64,000 bases of DNA. Origin: Minicystis rosea. Lineage in GTDB: Bacteria; Myxococcota_A; Polyangia; Polyangiales; Polyangiaceae. A model generated the notes under the pieces. That model saw nothing but the letters and a program-made list of their open reading frames with translations, searched no databases and was not told the DNA's origin. How positions within the stretch are numbered: the stretch's first letter is position 1; each line of letters begins with the position of its first letter. The translations under genes and the position numbers were made by a program. Below are positions 1 through 8,447 of this stretch, one piece after another. The stretch covers positions 8,169,703-8,233,702 of the forward strand of contig CP016211.1 of the NCBI GenBank assembly GCA_001931535.1, in the 5' to 3' direction.

Positions 1-208
1 CAGCGGGCTTTTCCGGCGGCGCCACCTTCCCTACCGCGAGAGGAGAGTGCTTGTGGCCCGCGCCTTCGAGCTTGATGCCCGAGCAGGTGGAGAGGGCCTC
101 CGTGACCTTTGGAGGAATGCACTTGTCCGCGGCAGACGCGAGGGGCGGCCCCGCGGCGAGGATCGCCAAGGACGTGGGGATACACGCGAGCAAGACTCGT
201 TTCAGCAT
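1..208 (-). CDS. Secreted protein of unknown function, C-terminus cut by the window edge
   Basis: The minus strand reads from an ATG at 208 to the left edge without a stop, giving the first 69 residues. They begin with a clear signal peptide (MLKRVLLAC, a hydrophobic core, then an ASA cleavage site near residue 26). The mature part has Cys at about 29 and 42 and a Lys/His-rich stretch. A GAGGTGAGAG ribosome site lies just upstream of the ATG, which supports the start. Too little is present to name a family. The product is probably periplasmic or secreted. Confidence 0.6.
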   Translation of the reverse strand, partial: MLKRVLLACIPTSLAILAAGPPLASAADKCIPPKVTEALSTCSGIKLEGAGHKHSPLAVGKVAPPEKPA

Positions 209-504
209 GTCTCTCACCTCGCCGCGCGCACGGATCGAGCGCCGCGCCCGCGGGGAAACACGCGTACGGACACGCCCATGAGGGCACGAGATCCGCGCGC
301 AGGAGGATGGACGGACGGGATTCCCCGTCGATGAAGGACGCCTGATCGCGGCGCGTCCGTTGAGACCGGCGAGCGGCCCGGACCTTGGATCGAGAGACGA
401 CGAGGTGTGCCGAACGGTCAGGACAGGCGCAGGGCCTCAGCGCAACGAAAGCGGGCGAAGCGTATCCGCTGGCCGGCGACGCGGAGGTCTACCGGGCTTG
501 GCGC

Positions 505-1143
505 TCAGGGCTTGGCGGCGTCGGGGAGGAGCGAGAAGGTGCCGACGGTGTCTTGGACCTCGCGGAGGATCTCCACACGTTCGGCGTCGTTCGCGTAAAA
601 CGCGCTGTAATGGAAGATGATCACCTTGTCCGGCGCGGGCTGCGTCGCCAGGAAGATCGCATCCTCCTTTCGTCCATCCGCGGAGGGCGCGGTCACGTAG
701 AAGCCCAGCATCTGGCCGCCGCCCTTCTGCTCGGCCGTGAGCCGGGCGTAGTCGCCTTCGAGCCCATTCTGCGCGCGATTCCTGATCACGGTCTTCAGCC
801 GGCCCCGGAGATGGGACTCGAGGTTGATGGGCGCGTGATTCGGGCTCTCGTACGTGAGCACGCTGAGGATGTAGCGATTCGGCATCGAGGCCGCGAAGAA
901 GGGGTGTTGCTCGTCGCACTGGAACCTCCACTCTCCACGCGCGGGGAGAACGAAGGTCAGCTTTTGCCCGGGCGACGTCACGCGGATGCCCGGTTTGCCC
1001 GACGCGAGCTGAGCCGGCTCCCCCACCTTGCAATTCGCGAGGACGCCCGACGGCGCATTGGGATCCTTCGCCCAGGGGATGACCTCGGGCCCGCCGCACC
1101 CCGAGATCAGAATCGCGCCGGCGAGGAAGGGTACGAAGCGCAT
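505..1143 (-). CDS. Putative lipoprotein of unknown function
   Basis: This encodes 212 residues starting at the ATG at 1143. The first residues form a short lipoprotein signal with lipobox ISGC (Cys at about residue 16), so the protein should be lipid-anchored in the envelope. The rest is soluble and mixed in character, with a Cys at about 37 and no motif I can assign. The reading frame stays open far upstream to about 1767, but the signal peptide argues that translation begins at 1143. It is divergent from the gene at 1286, and the 142-base gap probably carries both promoters. I do not recognise the family. Confidence 0.65.
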   Translation of the reverse strand: MRFVPFLAGAILISGCGGPEVIPWAKDPNAPSGVLANCKVGEPAQLASGKPGIRVTSPGQKLTFVLPARGEWRFQCDEQHPFFAASMPNRYILSVLTYESPNHAPINLESHLRGRLKTVIRNRAQNGLEGDYARLTAEQKGGGQMLGFYVTAPSADGRKEDAIFLATQPAPDKVIIFHYSAFYANDAERVEILREVQDTVGTFSLLPDAAKP

Positions 1144-1285
1144 GCTGGATTCGGAGGTCTGCACCGACAGAGCAAACGCAGATGGCTCCCTTCGTGTCAA
1201 GCGCCTCACCCTTTGCGCGGTCGGACAGGCAAAGACCGAGGAAGGCTGGACACGCATGGCCCGACTGGGCAATTGTCGCCGCACC

Positions 1286-1816
1286 ATGGACGAGACGCTC
1301 GATGTGACCGATGCCACGAATGAGGCGGACGAGCAGGCGCCGGCGCGCGCCCTCCGGCCCGAAGAGCAGGATCCGAAGCTCTGGAAGGGTGATGGCTGGA
1401 CGGCCCGCGTGCACAAGAACGAGGACGACGACGGGTGGGCCGTGTCCATGACCTGCGACGGCGAGAGCGAGCCGGCCTTGGTGGGCCCGTGGACGATGGG
1501 CCGCGACAAGAAGAACCCGAAGCCCCTCGACGCCGGCGCGTTTGGCGTTCTGGTGAAGACGGCGAACGAGATCCTGGCGCGGCACGCGCAGCAGCGACGG
1601 GCGCTCTTGCATCGGAGCGTGACCGTCCCCTCGCCGAACGGAGATCGTGTGAAGGTCGATCTCGACGTGATCCCCGATGAGGACGATCCGCACGCCATCC
1701 TCACCGTGTACGACGAGGCGGGCGAGATCTCGAATCGGTCCCGCGTCCCCGCCAACTTCAAGCTCACGACGGACAGTGCACGAAAATGGCTGGCGCGGGG
1801 TGGATCGGATTCGTGA
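1286..1816 (+). CDS. Hypothetical cytoplasmic protein
   Basis: This gives 176 residues from the ATG at 1286; an in-frame ATG at 1256 is a possible alternative and neither has a strong ribosome site. There is no signal peptide or membrane segment. The composition is acidic and Trp-rich near the N-terminus (KLWKGDGW, then a DEDDDGW-like patch), followed by a helical segment and a strand-rich C-terminal part. I see no catalytic motif. It converges on the GFA gene, whose stop lies only 11 bases away. The high third-position GC agrees with it being real, but the function is unknown. Confidence 0.55.
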   Translation: MDETLDVTDATNEADEQAPARALRPEEQDPKLWKGDGWTARVHKNEDDDGWAVSMTCDGESEPALVGPWTMGRDKKNPKPLDAGAFGVLVKTANEILARHAQQRRALLHRSVTVPSPNGDRVKVDLDVIPDEDDPHAILTVYDEAGEISNRSRVPANFKLTTDSARKWLARGGSDS

Positions 1817-1827
1817 TCTCGCCGCCC

Positions 1828-2250
1828 TCACCGCCGGTGGGGGCTCGCCTCGTGCTCCGGAAGGACGGCGCCGCACCACGCGGGCCTCGATCGCGTGAAC
1901 TGCGCGTAGCTCGGCGCAAAGGCATCTGCCTCATCGAGGCTCCCCGTATAAAGGGTGACCATCTGGGGCGCGATTTCGGGCGTTCCGAAGAGCAGGCTGC
2001 CGCAGTGCGGGCAGAAGTGGCGAATCGCGGCCTTGCCGCTGCCGCCCGCGACCGCGAAGCATTTCGTCTCGCCCGTCACGTGAAGCTCGGCCTTCGGCAC
2101 CGCCATGACGGGCACCCCCGCGGTCCCGGAGGCACGTTGGCAATCACGACAGTGGCAGATCAATTGCGCGAAGGGCGCTCCCCTCGATTCGTAGCGAACG
2201 GCGCCGCACAGGCACCCTCCAGTCACGACCTTTCGTTCCGTGTCCACCAT
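1828..2250 (-). CDS. GFA-family zinc protein (glutathione-dependent formaldehyde-activating enzyme-like)
   Basis: This 140-residue protein has the metal-binding layout of the GFA/CENP-V fold: GGCLCGAVRY at 11-20 (C13, C15), CHCRDC at 32-37, and FCPHCGS at 79-85. The start is placed at the ATG at 2250 because AAGGAG sits just upstream; an in-frame start at 2292 would overlap the sigma gene stop. Family members bind zinc and some react with formaldehyde-glutathione adducts, but most are uncharacterised. It lies 38 bases after the ECF42 sigma gene on the same strand, so it is probably the third gene of that operon. Confidence 0.85.
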   Translation of the reverse strand: MVDTERKVVTGGCLCGAVRYESRGAPFAQLICHCRDCQRASGTAGVPVMAVPKAELHVTGETKCFAVAGGSGKAAIRHFCPHCGSLLFGTPEIAPQMVTLYTGSLDEADAFAPSYAQFTRSRPAWCGAVLPEHEASPHRR

Positions 2251-2288
2251 GCTCGTCTCCTTCTCGTTCTCGTCTTGAAGCGTTCGAT

Positions 2289-3536
2289 TCACGGTCTCGG
2301 GGGCGCATCGAGCGATGCCAGACGCGCCTCCAGAAAACGGCGCTCGGCGAGCTGGCGCGTCAGCGTGAGGGCGCGCCGATACGATGCCTGGGCAGCCGCG
2401 GTGAGGCCGAGCCTTCGCTGCATGTCGGCGCGCGCCGCGTGCGCCAAGTGGTAATCATCGAGGCCGCCTCTGCCGAGCACCGCGTCGATGGCCGCGAGCC
2501 CCGCGGCGGGCCCATCGCGCATGCCGACGGCGACCGCGCCGTTCAAGGCCACCACCGGCGAAGGGTCGACGCGGCGCAAGACTTCGTAGAGCGCGACGAT
2601 CTGCGCCCAATCGGTTTCACCGGCGCTCGCGGCCTGAGCATGGACGGCCGCGATGGCCGCCTGGAGGAGATACGGCCCGACGCGCCGGGCGCCGAGGGCC
2701 CGCTCGATCAGCGCCTCGGCCTCCGCGATTCGCCCGCGATCCCAGAGAGACCGATTCTGCTGCTCCAAGAGCACGAGATCGCCCGCGGCATCGAGGCGCG
2801 CCCCCCGGCGCGATTCGTGGAGCAACATCAAGGCGACGAGGCCCAGGGCCTCGGGATCGTCGAGCAGCTCGACCACCAAGCGCCCCAATCGAAGGGCCTC
2901 CGTGCACAGGTCTTCCCGCGTGAGGCTCGGCCCTTGGGTGGCGGCATATCCCTCGTTGAAGATCAGATAGACCACGTGCAAGACGCTCTCGATCCGCGCC
3001 GAGAGCTCGGCCCGGGCGGGGACCTCGTAGGGAATGGCCTCGTCGCGAATCTTCGCTTTGGCCCGCACGATGCGCTGGGCGATCGTCGGGGTGGGCACCA
3101 GGTAGGCGCGCGCGATCTCCTCCGTCGTCAGCCCTCCCACCTCGCGCAACGTCAAAGCGATGCGCGCATCCGGCGCGAGGCTCGGGTGACAACAAATGAA
3201 GATCAAACGCAGCTCGTCATCGCGAATGTGCTCGGGCAAGGCCGGCTCGGGCTCCGCTTCGGCGAGGGCCACGAGCTCGGGAAGCGCGCCCGAGAGCCGC
3301 ATTTGCCGGCGCCTCCGGCTCAATGTCTGAAAGCGCCCTGTGGAGACCAGCCACGAATAGGGATTGGCCGGCACGCCCGCGCGCGGCCACTGCTCGGCGG
3401 CGGCGGCGAAAGCCTCGTGAAGGGCTTCCTCCGCCGCGTCGAAGCCGCCGAGCAGGCGAATCAAGGTCGCCAGCACGCGCCGCCCCTCGGTGCGGTAAGT
3501 CGCTTCCAGGACGGCGCGCATGTCGGCCATGCTCAC
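2289..3536 (-). CDS. ECF42-type RNA polymerase sigma factor with C-terminal TPR-like domain
   Basis: This encodes 415 residues. The N-terminal part (about 10-75) is sigma region 2, and about 110-160 is region 4 with a helix-turn-helix (LREVGGLTTEEIARAY, then PTPTIAQRIVRAK). A long C-terminal helical domain (180-415) follows, with the FNEGY motif usual for the ECF42 group. Members lack a classical anti-sigma factor, and the C-terminal domain is thought to control activity. The start is a GTG at 3536 whose GTGA overlaps the stop of the upstream YCII gene; an ATG at 3530 is also possible. The pairing with a DGPF/YCII gene is the hallmark of this group. Its signal and target promoters are unknown. 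Confidence 0.92.
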   Translation of the reverse strand: MSMADMRAVLEATYRTEGRRVLATLIRLLGGFDAAEEALHEAFAAAAEQWPRAGVPANPYSWLVSTGRFQTLSRRRRQMRLSGALPELVALAEAEPEPALPEHIRDDELRLIFICCHPSLAPDARIALTLREVGGLTTEEIARAYLVPTPTIAQRIVRAKAKIRDEAIPYEVPARAELSARIESVLHVVYLIFNEGYAATQGPSLTREDLCTEALRLGRLVVELLDDPEALGLVALMLLHESRRGARLDAAGDLVLLEQQNRSLWDRGRIAEAEALIERALGARRVGPYLLQAAIAAVHAQAASAGETDWAQIVALYEVLRRVDPSPVVALNGAVAVGMRDGPAAGLAAIDAVLGRGGLDDYHLAHAARADMQRRLGLTAAAQASYRRALTLTRQLAERRFLEARLASLDAPPRP

Positions 3537-3898
3537 AGCTTGGGGCGAGGCTTCGTGAAATCGACGAACGGGCGCACCTCGACGAAACCCAATTTGGCCA
3601 GCGGAATCCCGGCGCCGATGCGCACGGCCTCGTTGAGATCGCGCGCCTCGATGACGATGAAGCCGCCGAGCACCTCCTTGGTCTCCATGTAAGGACCATC
3701 GGTGGCCGACATCTTCCCGTCGCGCACGTGCACGGTCATCGCTTGATCGGGGAGCTGGAGCGCGCCCTCCGTCACCAAGTGACCGCTGGCCCGCAGCTCT
3801 TCGTTGTAGGGCCCGGCCTCGCGGAGCGCGGCCTCGGCTTCGGGGCTTTGGTCGAAGACGTTTCGGGGATCGAAATAGATCAGGCAGGCGTAGCGCAT
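3533..3898 (-). CDS. YCII/DGPF-domain protein, partner of ECF42 sigma factor
   Basis: This 121-residue protein begins MRYACLIY and contains the DGPYMETKE segment that gives the DGPF family its name, followed by a GGF(I)VIEA strand and a C-terminal VEVRP motif, as in YCII-like ferredoxin-fold proteins. A GAGGACC ribosome site precedes the ATG at 3898; a longer frame to 4021 exists but looks like leader. The stop overlaps the sigma gene start (GTGA), which predicts translational coupling. DGPF genes accompany ECF42 sigma genes and are often members of their regulon. The biochemical role is not established. Confidence 0.92.
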   Translation of the reverse strand: MRYACLIYFDPRNVFDQSPEAEAALREAGPYNEELRASGHLVTEGALQLPDQAMTVHVRDGKMSATDGPYMETKEVLGGFIVIEARDLNEAVRIGAGIPLAKLGFVEVRPFVDFTKPRPKL

Positions 3899-4028
3899 GT
3901 CGGTCCTCGTCTCGCGATGAGATGCGACTTGTCGCTCCGCGCCCTCGGCTTTCGACATGGCCTCGCGATTTTTTCGACGAGCGTGCCGAGGCGATCGTCC
4001 CCGTCCGGTTCGGAGGCTCACGTCCGCG

Positions 4029-4937
4029 TCATCCGGCGAGCAGGAGATCCTCTTCCTTGGTGATGAGCAGGGTGCAGCTGGGATCGGCTTGGGCCATGAC
4101 GTCGGCGGCGCGGAGCGGGCCGAAGTCGAGCCCGGTCTCGTCGGCGATGCGCGAGACGGGCACTTGCAAGCAGCGAAATTGCCCCCAAACGAAGGCGTCG
4201 GGGAGATAACCGGCCTGGCTGCTGCAATAGGCGACGGCCGCGAGCGCGTGGGTCTCGTCGTGGATGAAGGCGATGATCTTCCACAGGCGCACCGGGATCT
4301 TCACGCCGTAGAGAACGGGATCTTCGTGCGAGAGGACGGGGCCCGTGATGACACAGGCGCGCTGCCGGTCCTCCGAGGCGTTGTCGAGCACGTAGTTCTC
4401 GAGAGAGAGCCAGAGCCCACCGTTGTGGCTTTGCATCTGAGGAACGCAGTTGGTAGCGAGGAACGTGTCCTCCTCGGCCACCTCGGCGCGGGCCCCCCAC
4501 ACCGGATCTTCTCTCCGGGTCATGTGCCCTCTGCTGAAGAGGCCCCGGTCCTCGCTGCCATAGCACTCTTCGAGGATCTGATGCTCGGTGGAGATGCGAG
4601 GGTCGAAGCGCCAGCGGTTGCTGCGCGGCTCCTTCTCCCGCTGAGCGCCGTCGATGTTGCAGGCGCTGAAGAACGGCAGCCTGCGGCTCCGCGACTGGAT
4701 GGTGGAGAAATTCGCGTATTTGAGCTCGACACCGCGGCCATGTTCGAGCTTCACGGCGTCGGTCACGAGACGACCGAGGTGAGGAAGCGGGGTCGAGACG
4801 CCGAGGAACTTGGGATCGAAGCCCTCGCGATCGTCGTATTTGTCGGGGCTCTCGAGGGTCTTGACGACATAAGCCCCTTCTTCGGGGAGGCTCGGCTGGA
4901 AGTGCCGAATCGGCCGCGCGTGTGCCTGCGTTTGCAT
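4029..4937 (-). CDS. DNA/RNA non-specific endonuclease (NUC1 family)
   Basis: This encodes 302 residues from the ATG at 4937, with AAAGGAGCTG as ribosome site. The betabeta-alpha-metal nuclease core is visible: GLFSRGHMTRRED places the catalytic His at 138, Asn163 lies in ATNCVPQM, and N172/W176/E180 lie in HNGGLWLSLE. The usual DRGH motif is SRGH here, so the Asp is Ser135. The family cuts DNA and RNA using a bound divalent metal. Secreted members have signal peptides, but this one starts MQTQAHARPIRHF with none, so it is either cytoplasmic with some control or exported by another route. No immunity gene is obvious beside it. Confidence 0.82.
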   Translation of the reverse strand: MQTQAHARPIRHFQPSLPEEGAYVVKTLESPDKYDDREGFDPKFLGVSTPLPHLGRLVTDAVKLEHGRGVELKYANFSTIQSRSRRLPFFSACNIDGAQREKEPRSNRWRFDPRISTEHQILEECYGSEDRGLFSRGHMTRREDPVWGARAEVAEEDTFLATNCVPQMQSHNGGLWLSLENYVLDNASEDRQRACVITGPVLSHEDPVLYGVKIPVRLWKIIAFIHDETHALAAVAYCSSQAGYLPDAFVWGQFRCLQVPVSRIADETGLDFGPLRAADVMAQADPSCTLLITKEEDLLLAG

Positions 4938-5087
4938 GGGCAGCTCCTTTCGCGGAGCAGGGTTACCACGCGGCCCGAGGAAGGCCGGGACATGACCCCT
5001 TCCTCGCGACCTTTCCATTTCTCTCGCGCGGCCGGACGGCCCGGCGCATTCGGCATCTCCGACTCCCCAGCTCGCCGGCCGGCGCGG

Positions 5088-5981
5088 TCACGATCGAGCT
5101 GTTCCGAGCCGATCGTGAAAGGCCATGAAGCCGCGGAGGACGCCTTCGGGATCTTCGACCTGCGGATAATGCCCGATGTCCGGCAGCTCGACGACGTCGG
5201 CTTGGGGCACCATCTCGCGATAACGAGCGACCATGTGCGCGCCCGAGACGGGGTCGACCAGGCCGTTGATCACCCGCAGCGGCACGGCCGTGCGCGTGAG
5301 CACACCGACCCAACGCTCCCGGTGCCGGCGGCGCTCGGCCATGTAACCGATGATGCGGTGGACCACGCGCTCTCCCCCTTGGTGGCGGAAGAGCGTCCAC
5401 AGCTCGTCGACGAAGGCGGAGCTCGGCGGTGTCCTCGGGCCGAAGATGGCGTGGAGCCCCGAGGCGAAAGCACGCTTGGTGGTCAATCGCCCCACGAGCG
5501 GACCGAGCGGGCTCGCGAGGAGCTTTTGCACCAGTCGAGGCCGGTGCGTCTCCGGGAAGAGACCGCCGTTGAGAAAGCAAATCGACGCGAGCTCGAGCCC
5601 GCGCTCTCCGCGGCGCCCGCGCTCGTCGTGCCGGGCGAGCAGCTCCTGCGCGACGGTGACGCCGTAATCGTGGGCGAGCACGTGCACGCGCTCCACCCCG
5701 AGCTCACGGAGCAAACCCTCGTGGAGGGTCGCTTGATCCATGATCGCGTAATCGTAGCGCGGCGGCTTGTCCGACCAGCCGAAGCCGATCATGTCGGCCG
5801 CGATCACCCGAAAGCGCGCGGTGAGCGCGCGCCACATCGGCTGCCAATCCCACGAGGCGCTGGGGAAGCCGTGCATCGCGAGCAGCACCGGTCCAGTGCC
5901 CTCGTCACGATAGAAGATGGCGTGTCCTCGGTGACGGTACGTTCGGCCCTCGCGCCGCCAGGCCTCGAATGCTTCGCTCAT
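5088..5981 (-). CDS. Alpha/beta hydrolase, MEST/epoxide hydrolase-like with Asp nucleophile
   Basis: This 297-residue alpha/beta hydrolase shows HGFPSASWDW at 38-47 (oxyanion HG), a nucleophile elbow AHDYGV with Asp105 instead of Ser, and GHYP near residue 272 with the catalytic His. An Asp nucleophile is typical of haloalkane dehalogenases, epoxide hydrolases and MEST/PEG1-like proteins. The HDYG.TVAQELL sequence resembles MEST most. The substrate cannot be told from sequence. It may be co-transcribed with the CocE-type gene ending 73 bases upstream on the same strand. There is no signal peptide. Confidence 0.85.
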   Translation of the reverse strand: MSEAFEAWRREGRTYRHRGHAIFYRDEGTGPVLLAMHGFPSASWDWQPMWRALTARFRVIAADMIGFGWSDKPPRYDYAIMDQATLHEGLLRELGVERVHVLAHDYGVTVAQELLARHDERGRRGERGLELASICFLNGGLFPETHRPRLVQKLLASPLGPLVGRLTTKRAFASGLHAIFGPRTPPSSAFVDELWTLFRHQGGERVVHRIIGYMAERRRHRERWVGVLTRTAVPLRVINGLVDPVSGAHMVARYREMVPQADVVELPDIGHYPQVEDPEGVLRGFMAFHDRLGTARS

Positions 5982-6054
5982 GATGCCCCGAGGTTATCTC
6001 ATCCAGGCTCCGTCCGACGACTGCCGAGAGCCGTCGGACAGAGCCGAGCGCCGC

Positions 6055-8376
6055 TCACGGCGCGGACGGCGTGTTCGTGTATGCCGCGTAGGCGCGGCAC
6101 GGCTGCCCGCGCAGCGAGGGGCACGGGGGCAGCGGTGTCGTGGCAGCCTGTCCGTCGATCACGGGCAGGACGATGCTCGACGGGTATGCGGAGGAGTGAG
6201 CCACGTCGTAAACCACGGTGGTGGGGAACGTCTTGAGCGCGAATTGCCAGCTCGCGCGGCTGTCGCCCGGCGTGTCGACGGCGATGCGGATCCGCGATCC
6301 CGTACGGAAAACGTGGCTGAATCCGGCGGTGCCGATGCGCACCGGCGTCCATTCCCCGGGCACGAGGAGGGCTTCATCCTCCTTGCGGTACGTGGGCGCG
6401 GGGTAGAGCTCGGTGGCCGCAGAAGAGGGCTTGCGCATGCTGGCGCGGAGCCAGCCGCTCTGCACGAACATCTCCTGACCGTCGGGGCGAATCTCGGTCA
6501 GGTTGACCTCGAGATCGGCGTCGTCGACCGGCGAGCGAATCCACAGATCGACGCTGGCGGTGCCGAACATCACGAGGTCTTGGGTGAGCGCCGCCGACTC
6601 GAAGACCACGTCGAAGCCGGCGGGGAGCGGCTTCCAATCATAGTCGGGGAGCAGATCCCAAACGTCGCCGCCCGGCGCGAGGATACCGCGGTGACCGGCG
6701 TCCGGATCGAGCTGGAAGCTGGAGGCGCCCGTCGCGACGGTGGGCGCGCTCGCAGCGAGCGATCCATCGGGCTGGAAGTAGAGGCGGTAAGGCTTGGTGC
6801 TCTTCGGCGGCCAGGTGTCGAAACGCAATTCGGTCGTGCCCTCGGGCGCGCCCAGGTTCTTCCCGCCGCCGTCCTCGAAGATGGCGCGGAGCTTGGGCTC
6901 GGCCTCGAACGCGGCTTTGGCCTCTTCCCACGTCGCATATTGGGAGAAGCGATCGGGCGGGATCTGGAGCTGCGTCCCGAAGACGTTCTCGAAGAGGATG
7001 GGCGCGAGCTGGCGGACATCGCTGCTCACGGCAGGGACCTCGTGGGCCACGTAGATGTCGAGGAACGCCTTCCATTCCACGAGGATCTGCGGCGCGAACC
7101 CATCGGGGTGAACACCATTGTACGTGGTGAAGCGCGTGAGCGGCGAGGACGTGAATTGGTCGAGGAGGGTGAAGAAGAACGGGCCCGTCTGCTCGTCCTG
7201 CCAGGCGCCGGCGAGGAACACGGGCACGTCGATCTCGTGCACGAAGGCCGTGGGATCGACGGGCACCGCGACCGCATCGTCATAAAAGGGGGTGTCCTTC
7301 GCCTTCTGCACGGCGTCGATGAGCTGGCTGTGGAGGAGCTGGTTTTCTTCGCAGACCTTGTCGCCGTCGTCGACGCGCTTCTTCTCCCAACCTTGGCCGT
7401 AAGGCTCGGCCTTGCTGAGCACGTTGGTGATCCACTCGAGGGCGAATCCATCGTTGAAGATGCCGCCCGGGCGCCCGGTCGTGAAGGTATTGCCAATCAC
7501 GGAGAGCGGGGTGATGGCCGCGAGGCTCGGCGGATGCGTGCGCGCCACGAAGAGCTGCGTGATGCCCGGATACGAGAGGCCCGTCATGCCGACGCGATGG
7601 CCGAGCACCCAATCCTGCGCCGCGACGGCCTCGATGACGTCGTAGCCATCGAGGAGCTGGAGCTCTTCGAAGTAATCGTAAGCGCCGCCGGAACAGCCCG
7701 TGCCGCGCATGTTCACGCCCACGGTCGCATAACCATTGAGGGCCGCGATGAGCGCGCTGGCGTCGCTCGGCGCATCGCAGAGGACGGGGAGCTGCGGGCA
7801 GAGAAAGGAGTAATCGCCGATGGGCGATCCCGGTGAGGCCGGGCTGTATCCCGAGTAATTGACGACGGTGGGATAAGGCCCCTTCTCGGGCGGCCCAGGC
7901 AGCGTCACATACGCCGCGAGCTGCGTGCCATCGCGGGTCGTGATGTAGTTGTAACCCGCCTTGATGGTTTGCTTGCTGTAGAAGTCCTGTTTGGGCAGGC
8001 TGTTCTCGATGCTCATCACGCGCACGGGCTTTGCCGTGTTGGGCGCGGGGGCGTCGAGCGCGATCACCGCATATCCATCGCCCGGCGGCACCTTGCGGAA
8101 GACGAAGCTGCCCTGTGCATCGGTGGTCGCCTCCTGCACGAGCTTACCGTCGGCGTCGTGCAGCTCGACTTTGGTGGAGGGCGGCGCCTTCCACACTTGG
8201 ATCTGCTCGACGCTGCCGCGCACTTTGAAGCTCGCGGAGATGCCACCGCCGCCGCTGCCTCCCGTGCCTGCGCCGCCGGTGCCGCCGCTTCCGCCGGTGC
8301 CGGTCGTCGCCGCACCATCGCTGCACCCGAGGCCGAAGATCACCAAAGCCAATGCACCCGCCACGCATCGCAACAT
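6055..8376 (-). CDS. CocE/NonD family hydrolase, lipoprotein
   Basis: From the ATG at 8376 this gives 773 residues: a lipoprotein signal with lipobox GLGC (Cys18), a Gly/Thr-rich linker, a carboxypeptidase-regulatory-like beta domain (about 50-120), then the X-Pro dipeptidyl-peptidase S15/CocE alpha/beta hydrolase. The nucleophile elbow is GLSYPG, and NMRGTGCSGG precedes it as in CocE. A C-terminal beta-sandwich ends the protein (DLWIRSP, RIRIAVDTPGD). Such enzymes hydrolyse esters or peptides. Here the enzyme would act at the cell surface or in the periplasm. An upstream TTG at 8412 is less likely than the chosen start, and an in-frame GTG at 8382 is also possible. Confidence 0.85.
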   Translation of the reverse strand: MLRCVAGALALVIFGLGCSDGAATTGTGGSGGTGGAGTGGSGGGGISASFKVRGSVEQIQVWKAPPSTKVELHDADGKLVQEATTDAQGSFVFRKVPPGDGYAVIALDAPAPNTAKPVRVMSIENSLPKQDFYSKQTIKAGYNYITTRDGTQLAAYVTLPGPPEKGPYPTVVNYSGYSPASPGSPIGDYSFLCPQLPVLCDAPSDASALIAALNGYATVGVNMRGTGCSGGAYDYFEELQLLDGYDVIEAVAAQDWVLGHRVGMTGLSYPGITQLFVARTHPPSLAAITPLSVIGNTFTTGRPGGIFNDGFALEWITNVLSKAEPYGQGWEKKRVDDGDKVCEENQLLHSQLIDAVQKAKDTPFYDDAVAVPVDPTAFVHEIDVPVFLAGAWQDEQTGPFFFTLLDQFTSSPLTRFTTYNGVHPDGFAPQILVEWKAFLDIYVAHEVPAVSSDVRQLAPILFENVFGTQLQIPPDRFSQYATWEEAKAAFEAEPKLRAIFEDGGGKNLGAPEGTTELRFDTWPPKSTKPYRLYFQPDGSLAASAPTVATGASSFQLDPDAGHRGILAPGGDVWDLLPDYDWKPLPAGFDVVFESAALTQDLVMFGTASVDLWIRSPVDDADLEVNLTEIRPDGQEMFVQSGWLRASMRKPSSAATELYPAPTYRKEDEALLVPGEWTPVRIGTAGFSHVFRTGSRIRIAVDTPGDSRASWQFALKTFPTTVVYDVAHSSAYPSSIVLPVIDGQAATTPLPPCPSLRGQPCRAYAAYTNTPSAP

Positions 8377-8447
8377 GCGCACGAGGGTGCCCAAGCATTG
8401 CGCGGGAATCAATCGTTGTGAGCGCGCCTCGTCGAGAGGCTGGGCGA

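Noticed and set aside
505..1767. A 420-residue minus-strand open frame extending the lipoprotein gene upstream
   Set aside because: The added N-terminal part runs antisense through the gene at 1286 and is low-complexity. A signal peptide with lipobox begins at 1143.
3957..6236. A 759-residue plus-strand open frame
   Set aside because: It is antisense to the nuclease and MEST-like hydrolase genes, both of which have clear motifs.
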